From Choristocarpus tenellus KU-1152 (Eukaryota > Phaeophyceae): DNA of 25,678 bases. The notes under the pieces are model-generated. The model was not told where the DNA came from. It made no database searches and saw only the letters and a program-made list of their open reading frames with translations. Each line of letters starts with the position of its first letter. The stretch's first letter is position 1. The stretch spans positions 1-25,678 of the forward strand of contig CAXNAD020000180.1 of NCBI GenBank assembly GCA_964200185.2, in the 5' to 3' direction. Below, piece after piece: positions 1 to 11,000 of this stretch. The translations under genes were made by a program, and so were the position numbers.

Positions 1-1995
1 GCAATGTACTGTACTGCTGTGTGGTCATGACTCAGGAAGAAAGGCACTTTTCGCGAGAAATTTTTACGCGCGCGCCAAACTCGCGTGAATATCTCCCCGA
101 TTTTGTACCAAGTCGCCCGAATACGAGAATTCCGGTACAAAAGTCTATTTTTTTTAGTATGTCGAAAAAAGCTGTACAAAAATGGGTTTGGCACATAATA
201 TTTGGTATAAAATCGGTGTAGGTACTGTAACAAGATAAAGGTATACACTTCAACCTATCTATGAAACGTGATTGAGACATCGCTGTCATCTCCAAGAAGG
301 GGTTCAAAGAGTATGGAATTCTTCCCTTGTTTGTGAACCTCCTTTGTAGTGCCAGTTTAAGGGAGTAGTTTCAGCATCGTTTACGTCACACAATATTTCG
401 TCTTTCATGTTTACGAAATACACAAATCTTTTTTTGGGTGCATGAGAAGACCATCCTATTATACTTCCGAGAAATATTTGTCGTGTTTGTCGTGTACTTC
501 GTTTATGGTTATGTCCATACACAACATAGGCAAATGCCAAACAACACACATACTGTATTATGTTTGAGAGAGAACAACAAACACACAATGATCGCACAAT
601 AAAATACTTCTAGAAGATATTCAAGTTGTAAAGGCAGGGGTTTATTGGAAATGTTCACACAACACGACACTTCACACCCATTTTAGTATCTATATATTCT
701 CACGAACACACTTGTAGATGATTTCTCTATTCTTTTCGCATTATCTTTCTTGCTTACAGTGAATATGTAGAGGTTGAAAAAAATGATATCATGTTTCGTT
801 TTGTCATCCACAATCAAACTTCAAATTAGTATGTGTAATACTGTAATCAACCAATCAATCAAAATATTTCAACTAATGACGATTGTAAATTGTGGTAGAT
901 ACGTATTTATACCAAAGGACTTTCGCGGCCCAATATTATTGATTATTGATTCTATTGAAAAAATTGAGTCTAATTAATGCTTATTCCCCCTGAACAAACA
1001 AACGAAATGATTCGACAAGCAATCACGATTATTTGTAGAGAGAGAAAATAATTACTTACTATTGTTGTTGGAATTAGAGGATAGACAAACAGAAAACAAA
1101 TATTTTGTCTCAACCTTAACCATCCTTTGTTTCAACATCGAGACATCAGCCACCTTCTACAAACAAGAAGGTTCCTCTCACCCTAAGTAAGCACTAGGTG
1201 CTACCTCGATAAATAAGCTGCTCCTCGGAGGGGGGGATTGGCTCGAGACTCTAAGTTGATGAGGTAATAATACAGAGGTGGGGTTCCTATTTGTTGGAGA
1301 TTCGATTGCTGAAGCTCCCCCGCTCTGATACCGTAGTTAGTGTTTTGAGCCTCTTGCTTGGGACTTAGTGTCAGTTTCACTGCAAGGAGTACTCTCTATA
1401 ATATCATAGGGGCAATGATTCTTCTCAGTTAAAATTCCTCCGTGACTCTACCTAATAAACTTAATACTATCATTCATGTTGGTGTCGATAGATGTTTTCA
1501 TGGACAACCACCCTGCTGAAGAGGTCATTCACGTTAGAACATGTCTTTGAATTTGTGTGATTGAAGGTAGATGGATGCATTGTATGCTAGATGAGTACCC
1601 TGATGCGGGGTGGAAATGATAATTGCATTTTGCTGCCTCACTGGAGGTGCAGAGTTGACACTCTGATGTCATCTTGCTTGCTCTAAGTTTTTCGACCTAG
1701 CAAGTTGCCTCACCTGCCTTGTACCCATAATGTATAATGACTTACTGCGATGAAACGGTGCTTCTCTACAGTGCTTCTCTAGTGAGATGTATTGACTACC
1801 AGATTTTGTTCTAACACCGGCAATGGTTGGCTTTTCCCAAAGTTGTGGAGTGGAGTGCGTAGAGGGAATGTTAGAGGGTGATGTGAAGTATTGACTGGCT
1901 CTTTTTGTTCGATTACCATATTGCGGCGACACTTATCTCTCTCCTTATCTTACACACAGGTGGGCCGCTTCGCCTTTGCTGTGAGTAGTCTTGGG
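1..1995. other. Upstream region, promoter presumed but not located
   Basis: About 2 kb with no convincing gene. The first 150 bp are CpG-rich, unlike the rest. A 97-codon minus-strand frame (304-597) and an 87-codon minus-strand frame (1669-1932) are open. The second ends near GTGAGG and GTAAGT donor-like sites but has no ATG or acceptor to begin it. No TATA box or other promoter element is clear enough to call. Confidence 0.4.
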
Positions 1996-2044
1996 ATGTT
2001 TTTCTGCTGTGGAGGGAAGAACACGAATAACGTTGGCGTGCCAG
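1996..2044 (+). CDS. Exon 1: start codon and double-cysteine N-terminus
   Basis: The reading frame starts at ATG 1996, with G at -3. It is the first in-frame ATG after an upstream stop at 1879. The product begins MFFCCGGKNTNNVGVP and ends one base into a Gly codon at the donor CCAG|GTGAGT. There is no Gly at position 2, so N-myristoylation is not expected. The adjacent cysteines at 4 and 5 are a plausible palmitoylation site. A CACAG acceptor at 1960 could mean that the 5' UTR is itself spliced, so an earlier non-coding exon is possible. Confidence 0.65.
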
Positions 2045-5000
2045 GTGAGTATTTGCAGTGCAGTTGTCACCTTGATATGTAATGGATCATACCCCCCCTT
2101 TCCACCCTAGATTTTTTATGACCGAGGTTTTATCTCCTACCATAACAATGGAAAAATCGACACAGACATGCTCATGAGCATCCAGGTCGAGGGAGTTTGG
2201 GATCAAACACCCGACAGGGGCGGAGTATCCTAATGTTTGTGTTAGATACTGCAGCACTCCTATCTGGGGTGGTACAAGGAAACTCACCCCTCGTTCACAA
2301 TCGTAATAGCGATTTGACATGCTTGCATCCCCCCCGGTTCCCTGCTGCTCACCCGTTTCCTTTACAACTATACCATTCATGTCAATGATGTACACTTGAT
2401 GGGAGGACAGGCTTTGAGCTTGACAGACCAGAAAACGGTTACGACTTTCCTGATTCTGGTTCCCCTGGGATTCAAGATTTTGGAAAGAACGAGGTTGATG
2501 AAGCTCCAATTGGGAGCTCAGCTGTTCGTGATATTGTGGATTACTTCTCCACACCTGACCGTGCGGAAAAACCCAAGAGACACAACAGAGAAGACTTTTT
2601 GCCGAGAGAGTTTTTAGTTGACACACGAAGCGATGACTCAAGTCCCTTTTCTCCTGAATCTGCGGTCAAGGTTGATATTGCTGCTGCAGACTTGTCAAAG
2701 GTAGCATCAGGTGGAATTACGGATTGTCCACACCCGCCAGAAGGCGGACTTGATAAGGGAAAGTCAGAGTTGCTGACTGAGGTAGTCAATGGGTGTAGAG
2801 ATGAAATTTTCCCCCCAAAGAATGATCTGGATGAGGTGGAGAATATGGCAATGGCAGGTGAAGCAGACAGTGTCAGATCTGACCCCTCTCCCAACTTGGA
2901 GACCAGTTCTAAGGAGGAGGAGGTGCCATTGCCAGCATCAATGGATAGTGAATCTGGTGTGGAGGATTGTCTTCCCGGTGTTGCACCGAAAAATGGGTTG
3001 CAAAATATGACATTGCTCGAAAAAGAGACAGTGAAGGAGGCTTCAATTCCGATTTACCGAAAGGAAACAGGAGGCACTGAATCATTGTCTCCTTTGGAGG
3101 GTACTGGTGCTCGGGGACCTCTTGTGGTGTCTGAAGATGGTAGCAGGCCTTTATCTGCAGCGCTGACAGAGGTTCCAAAGACACCGTCTCCTCCTTCATA
3201 CTTGGAAGTGGTAAGTTTTTGCAATCTAGAGAGGGCTAGGTTGACACATGCAAAGATAGAAATATTGATAATATCATTCCTCAGTCTTCCATAAAATATC
3301 AAAATTAGTACCCCATGACATCAGCTTTACGTTGAAACTTGAATTTCAGGATGATAATTGATGCCGTTCTCCATAACCCAGGACCACGGGAAGATGTTAG
3401 CTTGTGTCTGTCATAATTAATGACATCAATGGCATGATTTGCTGCCATTGTGAAAGTTAGAAAAAATACTGCTAAACCACCTGTGCCTTTGGTGCAACAA
3501 ATGTATGCTCCTAACCACCTCCGATCCTCCAGGAGCAGTCCCTATTTTTCTTTAGGGTTAGGGTCAGGTGACAGTTTGTTTGTCTCTTTGCTGTTAGAGA
3601 TAGGAAAGAAATATTTATGGTTGTACAATATTTTTCACAAATATTTTTTGTTTTTTGAAAATTGTAATATTGTAATTTACCCAAACGAGGGAAGGACTCT
3701 CTGGTGTTGTTGTGGCAGGAGAAGGTAGAGAGTCTGCTAGATATGCAGGAGTGTGTATGAGATGATGGGCCTTTTTCATTGTGTTTCTGATGAATCAAGC
3801 TCTTTCAAAGTTACGTTGGTAGAGGTCTTGAAGTGACAGCTCTGGCATTTGTACTTTTTTTTCAAATCTTCACTGTTCTGATAGATTGAAGGGATATTCC
3901 CGGTGGATGATGTCTCACAGGATACAAAGGTGCTGGGTGGGGGGGAAGAGGAAGCAGTCCAGGTTGAGAAGTCATGTGCTTCAGAGGGTGGACAACCATC
4001 AGAGGTGTGACTAGTACTACCACTGTACTGATGATGATTTCTGCCACTTTTAGGTGGAGTCAGAGTGGTGTGCAACTGCTCCATGTCTATTGTTATGGGA
4101 CATTTGACATTACATTGATATATGGTACTGTACTGGTTTTATGTGTTATTGTGGGAATTGCCTAAGTGTGAGAGATCCTAATCGCTTCCAAATGTAGCTT
4201 GTGAAATGTCTAATATAGTCTTTTTGTGTGTTTTCTTGTCAAGAATCCATTAGCTTGATCTCATCCAACAAATGCCTACTCTTGTTTCCAGTTTTTGTAA
4301 TATATCCAAGAACCAGTATTTTATTTTTGTGAATGACTTCACATACCACGAGACTTACCACAAAATATACCACAATGTTGGTGGCAAGTAGTTGAATGTA
4401 CCTGATTAGAAATGAAATGAAGGTTGTTGATTGTTGATTGACTGTAGCGGCCACATCGTTTCAAATGTATATTTATTCCTGGAGCAAGTGCCTTCTTGCA
4501 CAATGCATCATTTCTCTTGTTGGCAATGGCATGTGCTACGATCTTTTAGTTTCTCACTATCATTTGTCATCTAGCCATGATCAAGAGTATTTTTTTTGTT
4601 AGCTACATGGTAGTGCTTGCTGCATTTCCATTAAAATCTACATCTCTGTAGAACACAGAAATCTCAGTAGCTTCATTATACACCTACACATTGATGAGTT
4701 TGAAACAGGTTAGATTGAATTAAATCAAAGGTAGTAACTGCCCCTTTGTTCATATTGTTGTTCATATTGTTGTGCTGTGTTGTGCTGTAATGGTTGCAAC
4801 TTTTTTTGTTCAAATGATGAAGGCGATGAATGTTCCTCATCACATCAAACACATGTAAAGAGACTTACCCAGGTCCAAGTGGTAGCTCTGATTCACACCT
4901 GACTACTGCACTGTTGTTGAGCCAAGACACTTTCATAGACCCAAGGCCCAATGTACTTGACTGGAAACTTTTGTGCTTGAATATGTGACGACAAACTCAT

Positions 5001-8000
5001 TATCTAGTATCATTTTCTACCCTGGGAAAATTTCAGGTAGGGAGCAGTACGGTTTCTGTGGATCAGACAGAATCGGATAAGGCCCTTGGCGAGTCCCTTC
5101 CACCAATCGCAAGCTCTGCAGGCCAAAATGAGACTGTTGTTCGGACCCTGAAGGTGGGGGAGATCCTCCCGGATGTGGGACAATCCAAACCCAAGGATCC
5201 CACAGAGGGGAGTCAACTGTCAGTGTCCATGTCTGCTGTGTCGGTGACAAGTTCAGAGACCGGTGACAGGTAATTGTTATAGTGAGGGACAGGGTGTTTG
5301 TTGGATTTGGTTTGGGATTGATACATGATGGGGATCAATACAGCCTGTTTATTTTTTGACCCTCCTTTTTTTGTTCTAGATTTTGTTTGTACTTTTTTTG
5401 CGTTTCATCTTTATGTTAGTGCAGTTAATGTATGATGTGTTTTGATGGGGGACAAGTCTGTTGAAATCTGTTTCATAGTCTGGTACTTGGTCTTCTAGTA
5501 GTAGTACTACAGTAGTGAATTAACTCCATGCCCTGTATATTTAAAATCTAAACATAAAATGTACCCAAATACGGTGTTCTTGTGACTGTTGAGTGCTAAT
5601 GAAACCTGTCCAGCAATGTGAGTATAAATATATTTAATTTGCATCAAGGATATTCCCCCCCTACCTCTCAACTGGTCTCAATTGATGCATGTTTGAACAG
5701 GAGGATAGAAGACCAGCCACAGCAAAGGGGAAGAGAGAGTCATAAGAGTAGAACTTACAAGGACAATGCCAAGAAGGACACCAAAATGCAAGGACGAAAC
5801 AGCCATGGAGGTCACCCATCCATGTCCACCCCCCCACTGTCTAACCCTTCCTCCAAGTCAGGGTCCAGAAGAAGATCCTCCTCTCCTACCTCTAATGATC
5901 TGGGAGATACAAAAATAGATGTAGGTGGTTATGATGCCTTCCAACAGGCCAGTCCATTGGCTAGACCAACGTCATTGCCCAAACATACGCTGTCTAAGCC
6001 AATGCCATCACCAAAACAAGCAATGCTCAGTCCACTGCCAGCTCGGACGGGGAGGGGGGAGTTGATGGAGAATTTGGCAGAGCGGAGGGCTAGGATCCTG
6101 GCCAAGAAAGAGGCTGAGAATGCCGAAAAGGCTAAGAGGTCAAATGCCATTCGTTTGTCAAAAACTCACCCCAGGAATTCACAGGTGGTTTTGAACAAGA
6201 ATACAGTACCTGAGTTGGAGAGCTCTGCAGATGTGATGGAAGAGCAGGGTGTTACAATGAATGGTGATGCTGGCAAAGGAGGAGGGTTTGTGAGCCAACA
6301 GGAGAAGGAACGGTGAGTGTAATATAGCAAATGCTGGTACTAAGTAATGTTACATTCCTTGGAAGTATTTGTAATTATAATTGATGTGTGTGGCAGTCTC
6401 ATTTACTTTTTGAAGTAGCCACAAAAAATTGATTATTGAGTATTGATTATTGATTATTGATTTAGTCACTATTGGTGGTTGGTATGTAAGTGAAGTCAGT
6501 GGTTGGGGAGGGGGTCATTTTGATGGTGTAAGGTAAATCCCTTGTACCTCCAATACTGTTTGGTATATTACTTTACCACAAGTGGATCTGATGTAAAAGT
6601 GGATACATAGAGATGATAGGATTATACTTGGGTACATACAAAGGATTAATGGGTAGGGACATCAAAATAATATGGTATGGATATAGGATGTGAGATACAA
6701 TGATGCCTCAGTTGTCTTCTATGTTGCCTTTGATTTCCTTATTCCAACTGTTAGAATCTTTTTTTTTTAGTGCACAATGCTATTTGCTAAACAATACTAT
6801 TTGTGGAAAGGGTTACCATATGCATACAGTATAGGGCATACCTTTATTGTATTGAATATAAGATACCTCAGTTCCACTGTGACAGCTAGTTACATGACTA
6901 TTTGGCACAGTGGAACTATTGTATATTGATATTTGACAAGAATCCAAGGTTGGGAGTGAATCCCTTAGGTATGTTTATCAAAGATTGATTCTTGTATGGA
7001 TTGTATTGTGAACCTCTGGCAGTGGGAGTATAAAGATTCAGTGAGAGTGGTCCAGGAAAAGAACCCTAGGGGAATGGAAAGATTGAGATGAATACTTGGG
7101 GAGAGCACCCAACTATTGGTTCAGGCCACAGATTGTGTCGGGTAGAGCCCTATACTTTGATCTGAAAATGTTGAGTAATTAGATTTTGTTATCATGTTAC
7201 TTTCTATTCTTGACTCTGGGACTAGTAGGAACATAGGTTGACCCTACTCAGCCTCAGTATGTGGTCAGAGGGGCTTTTAGTGCAAACTGGATTACTTCCA
7301 ACTATTGGCATCCTGTTGTGTACTCCAACTGATTGCACTATCCCATATGAGATTTGAATTTTTTGTGTTTTATGTTCAGGTGTCACACCATTTGTTGCTT
7401 TCCTCAAACCTTGTACAGTACTCACCGGTCACAGAATGAACCCTTGCCGCTGTGATTCATGTTTTGTGTGACCAGACTTGATTGAACTTGCACATTCCTT
7501 TGACAAGAAAGTTTGTTACACATGTTACACACTTATACTAGTATCATTAATAATCTTGTTATCGATTGAGTCGATTCTTGTATTATTGTTGAAGAATAAT
7601 TGAGATCATAATCGACACCCCCCAACTAGTCTATTTTCTGAGTGTATTTGTCCAGTGCAATCATTCATTGGTTTGCACCTACTCACAACACTCACGGTTC
7701 CCTCCTTGAGACAGCCAACTTGCAGTATTTGATGCTTTGTGTCCCTTTCCTGTCCTCACTGTGCTACACTCATGTGTGAATATGATTGGTTGAGTACATC
7801 AAACTTTTCAATCCGATATATTATATTACATTATATTGTATTATATTTTTTTAATTTACATTCTCTTAGATAATTCGCAACACTGTGTACCAGATGTAAC
7901 AATTTTGTACACATTGTCATTATTGCTTTTGATACCTGTGTCCTAGAAATATAATGCTAGTATATTTATAACACTCTCTAAGAGTACAGCAAGGGTGTGG

Positions 8001-11000
8001 TGCATGGTTACTGGTGATTATATAAGTACAAAGGATCCTTTTAAGATATGAATACATTTAATTAGTTGGTAGTAGTACAATTTAATTGTTTTGATACGTA
8101 GTGTTGTTTTTGTTGTGATGTCTAATAGCCTGTGTGACCTGGCAAGAGTGTAACAGGAAACCAGCTCATACACACATCTATATATATATATATATATATT
8201 TAATGTGAGTTGCAGTTTTAAATTATATTTGATTAGTCCAAACAATCGTGCTTATAGAGTTAAATGCAGTTTTACCCTCTAAGAATGATAGGTAAAAGTG
8301 CCCACACAAATGATATGTTTAACATGCACTACTAAGTTTCAGTGGCTTGTCCCAAAATGCAGTTACAAGTGAAAGAAGTTCCTCTCTAAGATGTTCCCTG
8401 TCTGCCTCTTTTTGCCCCAATGTGATCTCTTGACTCTTCACTTCTCTGCATTCCTATAATTCCTCAGTAGCACGTACTAATAATTGTAATACTAATAATT
8501 GCAGTATACTGGTTTAATTGTATCCCCACAGTAGTATAGGATTACCATCTACACAGTGCAAGTGTCAACTGTAATCATTATCATTGACTCTGACCCTAGT
8601 CCCCCCAGTACAATATTCTAGCCAGTCCTAGTCCTGATCCTGCTGCGATATGGTAGAGTACATTATACTTGATAGTATTTCATCATTGCATTAGTAGTAT
8701 TACGTATTACAGTATTATTGTGACTAGAAGAAATCCAGATTCTTAGTTCCGTCCTAATACAACAATGTGCCTTAACCTGAATAACAGATCCATCCCTTAC
8801 CCTTGAACCCACAATATACCTTATTTTGACTGTCAACTATTGACAGGAACAAGGCAAGAATAGGGAGGGTAGAGAAACATGCGACAGGACTCATCCCTAA
8901 GGGAACCCCCGGCGGTGATAGAGGTGTTACTAAGAGGTGGGTGAAGTGGATTATGGTACGCACTAGTACATTTTCTATTAACACAGTGACAGTTATTATT
9001 ATTATTTTAATTATAGTAGGTTTATGTGTTGTGTACAAACGAAGGCAGTGTGAAGTATTCTACAAGTCTCCATGTATAATGTTCTTTCAGTACACTTGTG
9101 ATGTGTGATATTCAGAACGAGTCCTCAACGTGAGTCAGTGATGAGCATGCATTGGAAATGAGGGGTATATTACTGAGGTGGTGCTTGATTGTGTTGGCGA
9201 GTGTGTCCTTTTGCAGAGAAAAAAGAAGCATCTTCCCATTTGTGTGAGATTACTGTCCCTACGCCTAACACTAGCAACGCCAACAGCTTGATACTCAGTA
9301 ACCTCAAAGTTTCTGGGTTCTCATAGACAATACATCCATACCACACACTATTATACTTGCTACTAGAACAGTATACCTACAAAATCTTTGAGTGTCAAGG
9401 TAGTGTAGTGGCAGCGGTAGTGGTAGTTACTGGTACGCAATAGTATTAACAGAATGAAATGATTTCAGGTGTGTCCCTTTGTTGAAGATTGAGGTTGATT
9501 GTGATGATAAAAGTCATAGTGATGGTCACCACTATCCCTGCGTCTTTACTAGGATGCTTGCCATAAATTGGTGTTTATGAATAGTTTCCTAAGAGGGAAA
9601 GTTTGGTTATCCCACCTTCCATCATCATGTATCACCATCTTTTTTTGTAAGAACACACTATAGAATCGGTTATGTACTCCTTTTTCTTTTCCATGGATTT
9701 GTTTGTGTGACCGTGAATATTGCTGTTACAGAGTGTTACACAACTGGACTACTTTCCTTACATTGCTGTTACAGAGTGTTAACTACAAATTGTTATTATT
9801 CACCTGTGGTTATACCTCATGTGCATATAGTGTGTGATCATGTGTTTTGTTGACCTTGGCTTTTCTGTTAATGATGCATTAATGGGATCAAATACCTATT
9901 TGATTGCTTTGAACATTTGCTGCAAAGTTCCTATTATGAGTTTTTCTTTGTCACTATAGTATCTTGTAGGTTAGCAACCATAATGTTGCAGTGTATTGTA
10001 TAGTTGAATATTTTTAGCCTGAAGAGCTCTACCATTTATGTATCATGTGTGTGACTTATGACATCATTACTCAAGTGGAAGTGTGACATACTTGCCATAT
10101 GAATCAATTATACCCTCAAGACTGGACTTTGTCACATGCCTGATATAGGTATCTTCCCAACCCTATCCCTGACCCAAATCCTCTACAATTTCTGATATTT
10201 ATTATTGTTCTGATCATCACCACTATTACTACTAGTCAAGACTATTGTGCTTTTAACACATAAACAGCATTGAAAATTTCCCTAAACCACCTCTGTATAT
10301 TTGGATGTACTGTATGTATGACAAACAGCTTCAGAAAGTGGGATGAGACTCAAACAACGGAGATTATGGATGGTGGCCTAGAGGTAACTATCTTCCCTGC
10401 AGCAGATGGAATCACTAGTAATGGTGCCAAAGGAAGGGCAGCAGAACCAGATAATATGTTAGATGCAGTAACAGTGGACAGACGAGAGAGCAAACAAGAT
10501 GCCATACTCTCAACAGACAACTCGTACCAGCCGTTTGAGCCAGGTACCTTAAGAAGTCGAACGCCTCCACCTGATGGAAGGTTTGTTCCGGGGAGGAAGG
10601 GACAACCAGGTTCAACCCCAACATCGCGCTCTCAGATCAGGAATAGGCTAGTAGAACTTGGTGGGATTGCTGTAGAAACAGGTGCAGCTGGTGACTTGGC
10701 AAGGGTGGGGGGAGGACCCCCACGACATACCAGCAAAATGTCACAGTGGTGAGTTGTGTGGTGAAATGTTCTGGTATGGTATGTATGGTATGGTATGTAT
10801 GGTATGGTATGATGCTGTCTATTTTTTAGTGTTCTCTTAGATAATTTGTTTCATCAGCCTTTGATCACTACGATTGGAAGTAGTAGTAGTATGTAGTGCT
10901 CAATACCTAGTATCTCAATACCTAGTATAGTATTTGGTACTACCATCACTCTATCTCTCCTACATAGTACTGGTAAAAGTGATAGCGGTACCTCCTTGCC

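Larger units (their letters stand above)
6313..8846 (+). other. Long intron (2.5 kb) with simple repeats and a hairpin
   Basis: No supported exon was found. It holds a TGATTAT-type run at 6429-6462, a 12-bp perfect inverted repeat (6870-6881 and 6906-6917) and a TA run at 8179-8199. An acceptor-like TTATGTTCAG near 7379 is followed by an open stretch, but only a weak GTCACA donor closes it. Confidence 0.5.

Noticed and set aside
304-597. 97-codon minus-strand open frame
   Set aside because: No recognisable motif, no splice or poly(A) context that I could confirm, and codons typical of AT-rich DNA. Too weak to call.
1669-1932. 87-codon minus-strand frame followed by GTGAGG and GTAAGT donor-like sites
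   Set aside because: There is no ATG at its start and the only upstream acceptor is purine-rich, so it cannot be placed in a gene.
3776-4084. 102-codon minus-strand open frame with a CxxC pair
   Set aside because: It covers the plus-strand exon 3885-4004, whose phase and splice sites fit the gene. The minus frame is most simply its shadow.
8772-9038. 88-codon minus-strand open frame
   Set aside because: Antisense to the plus-strand exon 8847-8936; its other part is AT-rich and hydrophobic.
9469-9570. Open plus-strand stretch after ATTTCAG
   Set aside because: It enters in the right phase but has no acceptable phase-2 donor before the stop.
10268-10328. Upstream extension of exon 7 to an acceptor at 10267
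   Set aside because: The phase does not match the preceding donors, and the added peptide is hydrophobic and Cys-rich.
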